This document shows, in pieces, positions 17,653 through 26,836 of a stretch of DNA of 58,822 nucleotides. The notes beneath the pieces were generated by a model. That model saw only the letters and a program-made list of their open reading frames with translations. It was not told the origin of the DNA and made no database searches. The DNA comes from Rhodococcus sp. KRD162 (GTDB lineage: Bacteria; Actinomycetota; Actinomycetes; Mycobacteriales; Mycobacteriaceae): contig NZ_JABFAU010000077.1 of assembly GCF_017168335.1 (NCBI RefSeq), forward strand, positions 1-58,822, written 5' to 3'. Both the position numbers and the translations under genes were made by a program. The stretch's first letter is position 1; every line of letters starts with the position of its first letter.

Positions 17653-18689
17653 GAGCGTGCTCCTGTCGAGTCGATGATGGTTCCCGCCACGACGTGTTCG
17701 GGCGGGTCGAAGCCGGGGACTTCGGTTCCCAGGCCGAGGCTGCTCGACCTGTCGAGAACCAGCGCGGCGACGGCGAGGTCGAGAATGCCGAGGCCGAACG
17801 GAGAGAACACGACTCCCGCCGGGTCCGGCAGGTAGGTGCCGGCTCGCAGAATCGAGCCGAGGGTTCCCTGTACGAACGACAGATCGGGTTGCTGTCGTGC
17901 GGCCAACGAGATCGAGGTGTTCTCCCGATTGACGTGCTCGACGTCGTCGACGACGTTGCGTGCGGCCAGAATCGACGCCGTGGTGAGGTCTCGTAGCGAG
18001 ACGTGCAGCAGCACCTGCCCTGCGGGTCTTCCGGACGAGGGCAGGGTCAGCCAGGGTGCCGGTGCGGTGGTGGTGACGGCGACGGTGTCCGCACCCTCGA
18101 CCACCCGCTCGGCGCGGTCGACGATCGTCGGTGTCAGCTGGGGGAATTCGCGGGCGATGACGTCGCCGAACTGCCGTGCGCGCTGAGGGTCGTGGTCGAA
18201 CAGCAGGGCCGTGCGCGACTCGGGGTGGGCGACCCGGAGGAATCGGACCTGCTCGAGCGCGATGGTCCCGCACCCGATCACTCCGATCACCGTGACGGGG
18301 TTGCCTGCTCGAAGGGTCATGCTGGCCAGTGCCGCCGAGGCCGCCGTGCGCCAGGCGTTGATCCTGCTGCCCTCCACGATTGCGCGCGGGTAGCCGGTAT
18401 CGAGGCCCGACAGCAGCACCAGAGACGAGGCACGTTGGCGGCCGGTGTCGACGTTGTGCGGAAACGACGACACCCATTTGACGCCTGCGAGTGGGTGGTC
18501 GCCCCCGAGGTAGGCAGGCAACGCGATGAAGCGCGTGCTCGGTTGATCGATCGGCCGCACGAAGGCCGAGAACGGCAGATCGGACTGCCCCAGATCATGT
18601 GCGATGTAAGCGGATTGGACGGCGCGCAGCACGGCCACCTCGGAGTCGACCAGTGCCCGGTGCACATCGTCGGCGGTCAGCAGTTTCAT
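17649..18689 (-). CDS. SbnB-like ornithine cyclodeaminase-family dehydrogenase (L-Dap biosynthesis)
   Basis: 346 residues of the ornithine cyclodeaminase/mu-crystallin family. GVKWVSSFPHN and SRINAWRTAASAALA belong to the substrate-binding half, and VIGCGTIALEQ is the NAD-binding glycine motif. Immediately downstream of an SbnA-like gene (4-base overlap), it matches SbnB, which oxidatively splits N-(amino-carboxyethyl)-glutamate into L-2,3-diaminopropionate and 2-oxoglutarate. The pairing makes the assignment much stronger than the family alone, since lone members have many functions. Confidence 0.88.
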   Translation of the reverse strand: MKLLTADDVHRALVDSEVAVLRAVQSAYIAHDLGQSDLPFSAFVRPIDQPSTRFIALPAYLGGDHPLAGVKWVSSFPHNVDTGRQRASSLVLLSGLDTGYPRAIVEGSRINAWRTAASAALASMTLRAGNPVTVIGVIGCGTIALEQVRFLRVAHPESRTALLFDHDPQRARQFGDVIAREFPQLTPTIVDRAERVVEGADTVAVTTTAPAPWLTLPSSGRPAGQVLLHVSLRDLTTASILAARNVVDDVEHVNRENTSISLAARQQPDLSFVQGTLGSILRAGTYLPDPAGVVFSPFGLGILDLAVAALVLDRSSSLGLGTEVPGFDPPEHVVAGTIIDSTGARS

Positions 18690-19744
18690 CGTCGAAGCAA
18701 CTCCTCGAGTCGGGTGGATGCGGCATGGACTGCCGGCAGTCCGATGTGGTTGTGGACCCACACGTCGTCGTAGATCGAATGCAGGTATCGGTCCCCGCCG
18801 TCGGGAAGGATCGTCACGACGGTGCTGCCGACGGGTACCTGAGGCAGATACGCAGCGATGGCTGCGATCACAGCACCCGAGGATCCGCCGGCGAGAATCG
18901 CTTCCCGCTCGGCGAGCAGACGGCACGCTGCCACGCACTCGGCGTCGGTCACGAACAGCGCGTCGTCGGCCAGATCGTCACGAAAGTGGCCGGGAACGAT
19001 GGTGGACCCGTGCCCAGGCAGGGTGCGGCCGTAGTCCGGGGCGGGCGGTGCCATCGAGCCGAAAATGGCACTGCCACAGGCGTCGACGGCGACGATGCGG
19101 GTGTGAGCTCCGCTGCTGCGAAGATGATCGGCGATTCCGCGTAGCGAGCCACACGATCCCGCCGCGATGAACAGCAGGTCCGGTTCACCTGTGGCGTCGA
19201 GGATTTCGCGTGCCGTCCGCCGATGTGCGGCAGCACCACTGGGATTGCTGTACTGGTCGAGGCACAGCGCGCCGGGTATCGAGGCGAGCAATTCCTGGAC
19301 GCGCCGTAGCCTGGTCGGTAAGAACTCGCCGGTGGCGGGATCACGGTCGGTGACGATGTCGACCTGCGCGCCGAGCGCCCGCATGATCGCCAGGTTGGTG
19401 TGCGAGGCCTTCGGATCGGTCACCACATGGAGACCGAGTCGGTGATACGCGCACACCAGCGCCAGCGCGACACCCAGGTTGCCCGAACTCGATTCGACGA
19501 TGGTGGTGACGCCCGGAACCGCGCGGCCCTCGGCCAAGGCGGCTTCGACCATCTCACGTGCCGGTCGATCCTTGGTGCTGCCACCGGGATTGACTCGCTC
19601 GACCTTCGCGAGCACCGTCGAACCCGCGGTGCGGAACAGCCGGTCCAGTCGAACGATGGGGGTGGAGCCGATGGCGGCGACGATGCCGTCGTGCACAGGG
19701 CTGATCGGATGTCGGGTTGCGGTGCCGTCCAGAATTACGGTCAT
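18686..19744 (-). CDS. SbnA-like cysteine synthase-family enzyme (L-Dap biosynthesis)
   Basis: 352-residue fold-type II PLP enzyme. The PLP Lys58 is in NPGGSTKDR and the substrate loop is SSSGNLG, as in cysteine synthases. SbnA joins O-phospho-L-serine to L-glutamate; the adjacent SbnB-like gene completes L-2,3-diaminopropionate. The ATG at 19744 overlaps the end of the LanB-like gene. Two Dap genes inside a polyketide/lanthipeptide cluster imply a Dap unit in the product or as a starter (inference). Confidence 0.88.
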   Translation of the reverse strand: MTVILDGTATRHPISPVHDGIVAAIGSTPIVRLDRLFRTAGSTVLAKVERVNPGGSTKDRPAREMVEAALAEGRAVPGVTTIVESSSGNLGVALALVCAYHRLGLHVVTDPKASHTNLAIMRALGAQVDIVTDRDPATGEFLPTRLRRVQELLASIPGALCLDQYSNPSGAAAHRRTAREILDATGEPDLLFIAAGSCGSLRGIADHLRSSGAHTRIVAVDACGSAIFGSMAPPAPDYGRTLPGHGSTIVPGHFRDDLADDALFVTDAECVAACRLLAEREAILAGGSSGAVIAAIAAYLPQVPVGSTVVTILPDGGDRYLHSIYDDVWVHNHIGLPAVHAASTRLEELLRR

Positions 19745-22038
19745 GATGGCTCTCCGATTCTCGGGGGAGATGTGGCCGGCAGCATCTGCAGGCGAATCTC
19801 GCTGACGTAACGGCGCCCGGCGGCATCGGCGAGCCATGAATTCCTCGGTTCGGGCAGGCACTCGGTGACGACGATCGGACCGAGCCGGTCCGGCTGTATC
19901 CGTCCCTGCGCTCGCCGAACCTGGTGGACGAACGCGGCGACGAGCGTCGGGCTGTCGAGGTCGAGATACAGCGGCTTGGTTTCACCTGGCACCTTCGCGT
20001 ACACCCGATCGGGCAGGCGCAGGCTTTCTCGCCACCGAGTCACTGCCTGAAAGTCCTGCCAAGCAGCTGTTTTGGTGGGTAGGTCGAGTTCGGTGCAGGG
20101 GCTGCGCCAGGTCTGCCGAAACACCACGGTGTTGTCGACCTCGAGCCGAGGGGTGTGGGGACCGGCGAGGCCCGCTTTGAATCCGTCTGCTGCGACGATC
20201 GACAGCGGTACCGCGAAGGCTTCGGCGAGCGTGAAGCGGCGGCCGTCGGGCAGCACCGCGAACGTGCGGCCCTCGGTGCGCTCGAAACGAATGTCCGACG
20301 CTGCCACCACCGAGCGCGGTTCGCGGGCAGCAGCATTGGTGAAGCCGATCGACGTCTCCTCGTGACCGCACGTGGTGGGAACGAAGCGACCGGTGTTCCG
20401 CTCCCATGTCGAGGGCAGCAGCGGGACGAGCCTGCGGATCCCGGAGACGGCGTTGATGGTGTCCCTGAAGTCGTCGGCGTCGCCGAGGTTCCACGTGAAC
20501 ACAGGCACATCGAGTGAGACCAGGGCGGCGTGCATCTCGCCGAGAATTGCGGTCGACTCGCCGGCCGACAGCGCCTCGGCATTCGCCGCTACGAATTGCA
20601 GATCCGGGCTGTGCGGTAGGTCTACCGCGGTGCCGGTCAGATCCGAGAACCTCGCCCGTGATGCCAGTTCCGCTGAGTTGCGGTGTATGACAGCACCACC
20701 GCGCTCGTGTGGTTCGAGATCGATCACCTCCGACCAGCGATCGGCGAGGTCGCGGCGGGCTCGATCGACGCCGTTCCCGTCACCCCAGAACACCGTCATG
20801 GTGCGAGGCCAGACCTCGGCAAGAGTGATCGAGGAGAGGTCTCCGCGAGCCGCGCGGTCGATGATCGCGTCGATCTCGGCGACGACGTAGTGGGCGAGCC
20901 GGTCGGTGAACCACCGCGACGCGTCGGCGATCAGCGCCAGGGCGTCGGCATGTGGCGCCAGTGCAGCGCTGCCGATGGTCATGGTCACATCGCGCGAGGA
21001 GTCCTCGAAGCAGATGCTGCGGGCGGCATACGACTTGGCTTCGCCGCGTTGCGCTTTGACCTCGGTGATGCGCTCGAAGTCGGCCGACAGCGCAGTCAGG
21101 GCCGCATCGAGCGTACCCGGTGTCTCCGCCTCCGAGACTGCCCGCAGGCCACCGTCGATGTCCGCGAGATCACGGAGGCACCGGGCTGCCACGGAGGCGT
21201 CGGCGATGGGAAGTACGCGAGTGGCGAGAATGCGATGAGCGTCGGCGGTCGTCGGAATGCGGGCATCCCAGTTCAGCACTTTCCGGCGAACGAGTCTGGC
21301 TACGGTTGCTTCCACCGCCGACGCGTCGAGTGCCAGGGCCTGAGCGATCCGCTCGATGGTGTCGTGCCCGTCGCACCGAAGCACGATGCGCAGATCGTCC
21401 CCGGCCAGCCGAATGCGTCTCGACCCCGTCCTGGCCTGCGACCTGTTCGGGTCGACCGCGACATCCGGACGCAGATACGGCGGGAACCAGCGCCGGATCT
21501 GTTCGTCGCGGGACCAGGCGGCACCGATGGCCGCGGCGGCCCAGGCCTCGAGGAAGGTGCGGCGTTCACGGATCAGCTGCGGTCCGTGCCGAAAATCGCC
21601 GTGCGGCTCTTCGAGAAGTTCCACCCACGCTCCGGGACCGAAATAGCCGATGGTCTCGGCCTTTCCGCAATAGCGCTGCCAGTACAGGGCAATCGAGCGT
21701 AGGCGCTGGCGTCGCTTCGACGGCGATCCACAGAACGGGCTGGAGATCTGACGCCACGCGCCGCGGTTCTGCCAGACCAGTGCGGTGACGAAGTCCGTGC
21801 GTTCGACCAGGCCGGTGAGCCGCGCTTCCTCGTCCTCGCGTGAAGCGATGAACTCCGCTTCGGTGCTCGCGGACGGTCCACCGAACACCTCGAGGCCGTC
21901 GGCGGAGAACCCGGCGCTGCGCAGATTGGCGGTTCGCCACAGATTCCAATCGGTCGTACCGAGGGCGAGAGTTCGGCTGAAGGGCGGGTCGGCCAGCACG
22001 GCGGCTGCAGTGGCAGGCGGCAGCTCGGTGGCGGTCAC
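19741..22038 (-). CDS. LanB-like (lantibiotic dehydratase N-terminal/glutamylation-type) protein
   Basis: 765 residues. The N-terminal region and especially the late segment LRLPDRVYAKVPGETKPLYLDLDSP are typical of the tRNA-dependent glutamylation domain of class I lantibiotic dehydratases. About 1000 residues would be expected for a full LanB with its elimination domain; the C-terminus here ends about 60 residues after that motif, so the elimination domain is missing. Comparable short proteins are split LanBs and PEARLs, which transfer amino acids from tRNA to a peptide or small substrate. GTG start at 22038 with a 4-base overlap. The true acceptor is unknown. Confidence 0.8.
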   Translation of the reverse strand: MTATELPPATAAAVLADPPFSRTLALGTTDWNLWRTANLRSAGFSADGLEVFGGPSASTEAEFIASREDEEARLTGLVERTDFVTALVWQNRGAWRQISSPFCGSPSKRRQRLRSIALYWQRYCGKAETIGYFGPGAWVELLEEPHGDFRHGPQLIRERRTFLEAWAAAAIGAAWSRDEQIRRWFPPYLRPDVAVDPNRSQARTGSRRIRLAGDDLRIVLRCDGHDTIERIAQALALDASAVEATVARLVRRKVLNWDARIPTTADAHRILATRVLPIADASVAARCLRDLADIDGGLRAVSEAETPGTLDAALTALSADFERITEVKAQRGEAKSYAARSICFEDSSRDVTMTIGSAALAPHADALALIADASRWFTDRLAHYVVAEIDAIIDRAARGDLSSITLAEVWPRTMTVFWGDGNGVDRARRDLADRWSEVIDLEPHERGGAVIHRNSAELASRARFSDLTGTAVDLPHSPDLQFVAANAEALSAGESTAILGEMHAALVSLDVPVFTWNLGDADDFRDTINAVSGIRRLVPLLPSTWERNTGRFVPTTCGHEETSIGFTNAAAREPRSVVAASDIRFERTEGRTFAVLPDGRRFTLAEAFAVPLSIVAADGFKAGLAGPHTPRLEVDNTVVFRQTWRSPCTELDLPTKTAAWQDFQAVTRWRESLRLPDRVYAKVPGETKPLYLDLDSPTLVAAFVHQVRRAQGRIQPDRLGPIVVTECLPEPRNSWLADAAGRRYVSEIRLQMLPATSPPRIGEPS

Positions 22039-23270
22039 GAGGCTGCCCTCGATACCTGCGGTGTGTTCGGCGTATCCGCTGCGGTGACGCCCGCCGCGAA
22101 CCTGCTCACCGCGTCGACCACCGAGCCGTCCGGAACGTGGGAGAAGCTGAGGCGAATGCCGTCGGCGTGCTCGTTCGCGAGTGAGAAGTGAGTACCACCG
22201 ACGACGCTGACGCCCTGTGCGGCTGCCTGTTCGACGACCGGCGTCGTCGACTGTCCGTCGCGCCGACGCAACCAGATGTAGAACCCACCGCGGGGGGATT
22301 GCCATTGCCATTCGCCGCGATCGAGACGGGCGGAGAGTTCGGTGTCCATCAGGGCGGCGCGGCGCGCGTAGGCGGTGCGGAAGGCGTCCACCAGATCGTG
22401 CCAGCCGTGCTTGGCGTAGTAACGACCGATGGCGGCCTGGGACAGAGGCGCGGGCGAGAGGGTGGTGATCTCGGCGACGGTGCGCAGCTCGTCGGCCAGT
22501 GCCGCTGGTGATTCGATCCAGCCGCAGCGCAGTCCGGGAGCGAGGATCTTCGAGAATGTCCCCAGGTGGATCACGCGTTCGGGTGCGAGACTGCGCAGTG
22601 TCGGAGCGGTGGCGGCATCGATCGTGACTCCCGGAAAGCTCAGCAGCGCATAGGGGTCGTCCTCGATGACGGTCAACCCGGCCGAGGCCGCCGCCTCGAC
22701 GATCTCTCCGCGTCGAGTGGCCGACAACGATCGGCCGGTCGGGTTGTGAAACGTCGGGTTGGTGTAGAGCAGTACCGGAGTTCGACCCTGATCTCTCAGA
22801 TCGGCGGCGGCGGCACGGATGGACTCGGGACTGGGTCCATCGCCGTCGGATTCGACTGCGGTGGTGTGCAATCCGGCAGTACGAAAGGCTGCGGCCGCGC
22901 CCGGATAGATGGGGGTCTCGCACAGCACTGTTGCACCGCCTCCGGCGAATGCCAGTGCAATGGTGAGCAATCCGTTCTGTGAACCACCGGTCGGGATGAG
23001 CTGCGCCGGGTCGGTCTGTGCTCCGCGGAACTCCATCGCACCCGCGATTGCTGCGGCCAGTGCGTCGGGTACTCGGTAGGTGGAGTACTGCAGCAGGGTT
23101 CGACCGCCGAGTCGCAGCATGCTGCGCATGGCATCGCTGAGGTCGCTGCTGGGAAACAGTTGTGGATCGGGAAGTCCACCTGCGAGATTGATGGTGTCTG
23201 CCACGGTGTCGAACAGTCGCGGTAGCGCCGAGTGGTTCGGCTGTGTCGGTGGCGGTGTAGTGGTGAGCAT
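22035..23270 (-). CDS. PLP-dependent aminotransferase class I/II
   Basis: 411 residues, fold type I. INLAGGLPDPQLFPSSDL at the N-terminus, VIEDDPYALLSFPG for the ring-binding Asp and Tyr, and GTFSKILAPGLRCGW with the PLP Lys. It belongs to the group of 2-aminoadipate/aromatic-like aminotransferases related to the MocR C-terminal domain, without the DNA-binding part. It may make an amino acid or aminate a keto intermediate of the pathway. Start at 23270 chosen because the frame upstream adds only a non-conserved dozen residues. Confidence 0.88.
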   Translation of the reverse strand: MLTTTPPPTQPNHSALPRLFDTVADTINLAGGLPDPQLFPSSDLSDAMRSMLRLGGRTLLQYSTYRVPDALAAAIAGAMEFRGAQTDPAQLIPTGGSQNGLLTIALAFAGGGATVLCETPIYPGAAAAFRTAGLHTTAVESDGDGPSPESIRAAAADLRDQGRTPVLLYTNPTFHNPTGRSLSATRRGEIVEAAASAGLTVIEDDPYALLSFPGVTIDAATAPTLRSLAPERVIHLGTFSKILAPGLRCGWIESPAALADELRTVAEITTLSPAPLSQAAIGRYYAKHGWHDLVDAFRTAYARRAALMDTELSARLDRGEWQWQSPRGGFYIWLRRRDGQSTTPVVEQAAAQGVSVVGGTHFSLANEHADGIRLSFSHVPDGSVVDAVSRFAAGVTAADTPNTPQVSRAAS

Positions 23271-23314
23271 GGTGAATCCGTCCTCGAAGAGTCGGGTACG
23301 AAGCACGTCTGCAG

Positions 23315-23545
23315 CTACGCTGCTGCGAGGTTCGATACGGTGTCGAACAGGACGTCCGGGCTCAGTGCAGCTCCGGCGGTGAGGGATTGCTCGTCGAACT
23401 CGACTCCGAAGGCATCCTCGATCGCGACGAGAATGTTCACCACTCCGAGGGAGTCGATCGAGGACTGTGAGAACGGGCGGTCGGGCATCTCGACCGACTC
23501 GGGGGCGAGGGCGGCGAGAACGGAATCAAACTGCGAGCGCTGCAT
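23315..23545 (-). CDS. Second small acyl/peptidyl carrier protein
   Basis: 76 residues with phosphopantetheine Ser32 in SSIDSLGVV. Its start lies 20 bases inside the end of the AMP-dependent ligase gene, so the ligase most likely loads its activated acid onto this carrier. That would make it the starter or extender loading ACP, distinct from the polyketide ACP at 16551-16841. The ATG at 23545 has a GGAG ribosome site. Confidence 0.88.
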   Translation of the reverse strand: MQRSQFDSVLAALAPESVEMPDRPFSQSSIDSLGVVNILVAIEDAFGVEFDEQSLTAGAALSPDVLFDTVSNLAAA

Positions 23546-25016
23546 TGTGGTCTCCTGGAAGGATCGTCGGGGCGGTGTCGATCTCGGCGCGGAGTGCACG
23601 TCGATCGGGTTTTCCGTTGGCGGTGAGGGGAATTCGGGAGCGGTGAATCACGTCGCTGGGATGCCGAACCGGATCGAGCTCGGCTCGTAGTTGCCGGCGG
23701 ACCCAGGTTGGATCGGCGGCCCCGGTGACCACCAGACGCAACGCACCGTCCTCGGCGAGAAAAGCAACGGCCTCGTCCACGGAGTCGAGAGATTCGGCGC
23801 AGGATTCGATTTCGAGCAGTGAGATGCGGACTCCGTTGCGTTTGACGACGTCGTCGTCGCGTCCCACGAAATAGAGACGCCCGCCGTCGTCGAGAAAGCC
23901 GCGGTCACCGGTGTGCAACTCCATACCTCGGGGACCGGCTCGAAACCTCTTCTGGGCGTTCATGGGAACGTTCCAGTACCCGGCCATGACCGTGGCACCG
24001 GACACGACTATTTCACCGGTCGTTCCCGCAGGCACGGGCCATCCAGCTGCCGAGACGATGCGGATGTCGTCGCCGGCGATGGGGTAGCCGACGGAATCGG
24101 GGTGATCGTCGAATTCCTCGGGCGGCAGTATCGAGATGCGTTTGCATTCGGTCATGCCGTACATGGAGGCGTAGCGCGATCCCGGGAACGATGTCAGCAG
24201 CGCCCGAGCGAGTTCGGGTGCCAGCCGGGCACCGGTGTTGGTGAACAGGCGGACGGTGGTGATCGTGGTGTTGCGACGGGCGACTATGCGCAGAATCTGA
24301 GCCAGGGCGGGCACCAGAGGAATGACGGTGACCGAGCGGCGTTCGACCAAGTCGAGTATCCGTAGATCCTGGATGCCTTCGGCAATCACCACCGAAGCAC
24401 CGACCGCGAAGGTCAGAAACACCTGGTAAAGGCCATAATCGAACGACAGTGGAAGTCGGCACAACACGACGTCCTCGCGACGGTATGCCAGGCCGGCTCC
24501 GATGGCACCGACTGCGGCAGAGACTGCACCGTGTGGACACACCACACCCTTCGGATTGCCGGTGGTTCCCGAGGTGTAGATCAGCAGTGCGATGTCCTCG
24601 GCCCGAACTGCCGTGGTCGTGGGTGCGGCGGACCGGTAGTTGTCGATCGCGGAAGTGACGTCGTCGACGGCGACCACCTGCACCGGGCTGCCGGTGTGAC
24701 GATCGGGATGGTCGGTGACGACGATCCGGCAGCCGCTGTCGCGAACGATATGGGCTGCCTGACTCGCCGTGAGTTCGTTGTTGATCGGTACGAACACCGC
24801 TCCTGCACAGACGGTTCCGAACAGCAGCTCGACGAATGCGGCACTGGACCGACCGTGGTGCACGACGCGGTCTCCGGGGCGGATGCCGTTGTCGACCAAC
24901 CATGCCGTCACGCGGGCAACGCGCTCTCGTAGCGATCCGTACGTCAATTCGTTGTCGCCATCGATGACGGCCGGGTCCGATTCGCGGCCCTGAGAAAGGA
25001 GTTCAGGCAGCAGCAT
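23526..25016 (-). CDS. AMP-dependent acyl/amino-acid ligase (adenylation enzyme)
   Basis: 496 residues of the ANL superfamily. The P-loop LLIYTSGTTGNPKG, the A5-type YGMTEC motif and LHTGDRG with the C-terminal Lys (LTANGKPDRR) are all present. It forms an acyl-adenylate and passes it to the carrier protein encoded directly downstream with a 20-base overlap. The substrate cannot be read by eye. With Dap genes and an aminotransferase in the operon, an amino acid or beta-amino acid starter is a fair guess. The gene overlaps the transacylase stop by 14 bases. Confidence 0.9.
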   Translation of the reverse strand: MLLPELLSQGRESDPAVIDGDNELTYGSLRERVARVTAWLVDNGIRPGDRVVHHGRSSAAFVELLFGTVCAGAVFVPINNELTASQAAHIVRDSGCRIVVTDHPDRHTGSPVQVVAVDDVTSAIDNYRSAAPTTTAVRAEDIALLIYTSGTTGNPKGVVCPHGAVSAAVGAIGAGLAYRREDVVLCRLPLSFDYGLYQVFLTFAVGASVVIAEGIQDLRILDLVERRSVTVIPLVPALAQILRIVARRNTTITTVRLFTNTGARLAPELARALLTSFPGSRYASMYGMTECKRISILPPEEFDDHPDSVGYPIAGDDIRIVSAAGWPVPAGTTGEIVVSGATVMAGYWNVPMNAQKRFRAGPRGMELHTGDRGFLDDGGRLYFVGRDDDVVKRNGVRISLLEIESCAESLDSVDEAVAFLAEDGALRLVVTGAADPTWVRRQLRAELDPVRHPSDVIHRSRIPLTANGKPDRRALRAEIDTAPTILPGDHNAALAV

Positions 25017-25944
25017 CGGACCGGCCGCCCTTCACCTTGATGGACAGCTTCGCGAACTCGCGCGGCGAACTGATGCGCACTACGGTGGCGGCCGGCAATG
25101 TACGGGAGGCGATTCCGGCCAGAACGTCGGCCGGCGGCAAGCAGATCGCGCTGGTGATGTCGGCAGCACGGAAAGCCCCCAGGCACAGATCCCATCGCAC
25201 CGGTGCGGTGATCTGCGCGATCAGACGCTCACCCAGCTGCGTTGCGTCCCGCACGACAGTGCCGTCTGCGTTGGACACGATATCGATGCCGGCATCACGC
25301 ATGGGGACGGTGGCGATGGCCTCGGCGAACGGGGCGGTGGCCGACCGCATGGCAGGGCTGTGGAAGGCCCCTGCCACCTGCAGGCGGCGTACTGCGGTTC
25401 CGGCGGGCGGTGCGGTGAGGAACGACTCGATCGCGTCGATCGGTCCGGCGGCAACCACTTGCCCCGGTCCGTTGTGATTGGCGACGGTCAGCCCCGCCGA
25501 TTCTATTGCGGTAGTGACGAGTTCGGGATCGCCGCCGAGCACGGCCGTCATCGATCCGGAAGTGGCGGCACAGGCCGCGGCCATCGCCCGGCCTCGTACG
25601 GCGGCCAGGTACACCGCGTCGGCCGGATCGAGTGCGCCTGCCAGCGCCGCCGCGGCCAGTTCTCCGACCGAATGCCCTGCCACTGTGGAGCAGACCAGGC
25701 CGGCGTCGGCGAGGGCGTCGAGCACCGGAAGCCCGGCGAGGAGTGCGGCGGTGACGAGTAGCGGTTGGGCGTTCTCGGTTCGGGCGATCTCGTCCTTGCC
25801 CGCGGTGGTTCCGAGTCCGATCAGGTCGATGTCGGCACGCTCGGACCAGTTCTGTATCAGTCTGCGTCGGTCGGGGTCTTTGAGCCACGGTGTCAGAATC
25901 CGTGGGGTCTGTGCTCCTTGTCCGGGAGCGAGAAGGGTGATCAT
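25003..25944 (-). CDS. FabD-like malonyl-CoA:ACP transacylase
   Basis: 313 residues. GQGAQ at the N-terminus, nucleophile Ser92 in AGHSVGE, Arg118 in VRGRAM and His195 in GAFHSPAM match FabD. It supplies malonyl-ACP to the KS-CLF. The ATG at 25944 is where family homology begins; the longer upstream frame is Pro/Arg-rich and unlikely. It is the first biosynthetic gene after the ABC exporter. Confidence 0.93.
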   Translation of the reverse strand: MITLLAPGQGAQTPRILTPWLKDPDRRRLIQNWSERADIDLIGLGTTAGKDEIARTENAQPLLVTAALLAGLPVLDALADAGLVCSTVAGHSVGELAAAALAGALDPADAVYLAAVRGRAMAAACAATSGSMTAVLGGDPELVTTAIESAGLTVANHNGPGQVVAAGPIDAIESFLTAPPAGTAVRRLQVAGAFHSPAMRSATAPFAEAIATVPMRDAGIDIVSNADGTVVRDATQLGERLIAQITAPVRWDLCLGAFRAADITSAICLPPADVLAGIASRTLPAATVVRISSPREFAKLSIKVKGGRSDAAA

Positions 25945-26044
25945 GGCGGTCCTCGTGCTCGTAGATTTCGGGCAGGTGTGTGCACGCGGCGGCCGTGGTG
26001 GCCGATGCGTTGGGTGCGTCGGGAGGAGGGAAAGTGCACGTGAG

Positions 26045-26827
26045 TCACTGTCGGCCGGTGGCCCCGGCGAATCGGCGGATGGCGGCGAACGAGAATCCGG
26101 CGAACCAGGCTGCGACGTTGATGAGCGCACCTGCGAGCGAGGCGTGGGACCCGTCGAGGTTGTAGCCGTCCGTCAGTGCATAGCGGGCCAACGTCGCCAC
26201 CCCGTACAGGGGTGTGACCTGTGCGATTGCGAGCATTCCGCCCGAGAGTGGGATGAAGATGTTGCCCAGGAAGGCGAGCCCGGTCATCACTACGCCGGGA
26301 ACGTGGGTGACCACCTCGGGTGGCAGCAGCATGCCCAAGACCAGGCCGAGGGCGGAGAAGATGGCCGATCCGATCCAGGCCACCAGGAGACCGGTGATCC
26401 AGACGATCGCGTCGGCGCGGGCCCCGGTGAGTGCTCCCAGAATGCCGACGACGATGACCGGGATCGCCGCATACACCTGGCACGCGATGATGCGTGAGGC
26501 GACGTAGCCGCCGGCACCCAAGGGAGACAATCGAATTGTCCGCAGCCAGCCGTTGGCTTTCTCGTTCGAGATGCCTGCCGCGCGGGAAATGGTGCCGATC
26601 GACGCGCCGTAGACGGCGATACCGATCATCATCCAGGCCTGAAAGTTGCCGTGCGGCAGATTCACTCCCGCGCTGGGCTCGACGACGTCGAACAGTGCGA
26701 GGTAGAGCACTGCGGGAAGAGCGACGGTGAAGATCAGGTTCTGTGGGGTGATCTGCCTGCGGACGTCGTGCAGTACGAAGGTGGGGTGCAGTCCGCGGCG
26801 CGGGCGCAGTGAGGTCGTGGTTGTCAT
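26045..26827 (-). CDS. ABC-2 type exporter permease
   Basis: 260 residues with six predicted membrane helices, typical of ABC-2 drug/antibiotic exporter permeases (for example LIFTVALPAVLYLALF, AWMMIGIAVYGASIG, GLLVAWIGSAIFSALGLVLG). It pairs with the ATPase encoded 9 bases upstream on the same strand. The two likely export the cluster product across the cytoplasmic membrane, giving export or immunity beside the MFS pump. Confidence 0.88.
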   Translation of the reverse strand: MTTTTSLRPRRGLHPTFVLHDVRRQITPQNLIFTVALPAVLYLALFDVVEPSAGVNLPHGNFQAWMMIGIAVYGASIGTISRAAGISNEKANGWLRTIRLSPLGAGGYVASRIIACQVYAAIPVIVVGILGALTGARADAIVWITGLLVAWIGSAIFSALGLVLGMLLPPEVVTHVPGVVMTGLAFLGNIFIPLSGGMLAIAQVTPLYGVATLARYALTDGYNLDGSHASLAGALINVAAWFAGFSFAAIRRFAGATGRQ

Positions 26828-26836
26828 CGGATGTCC

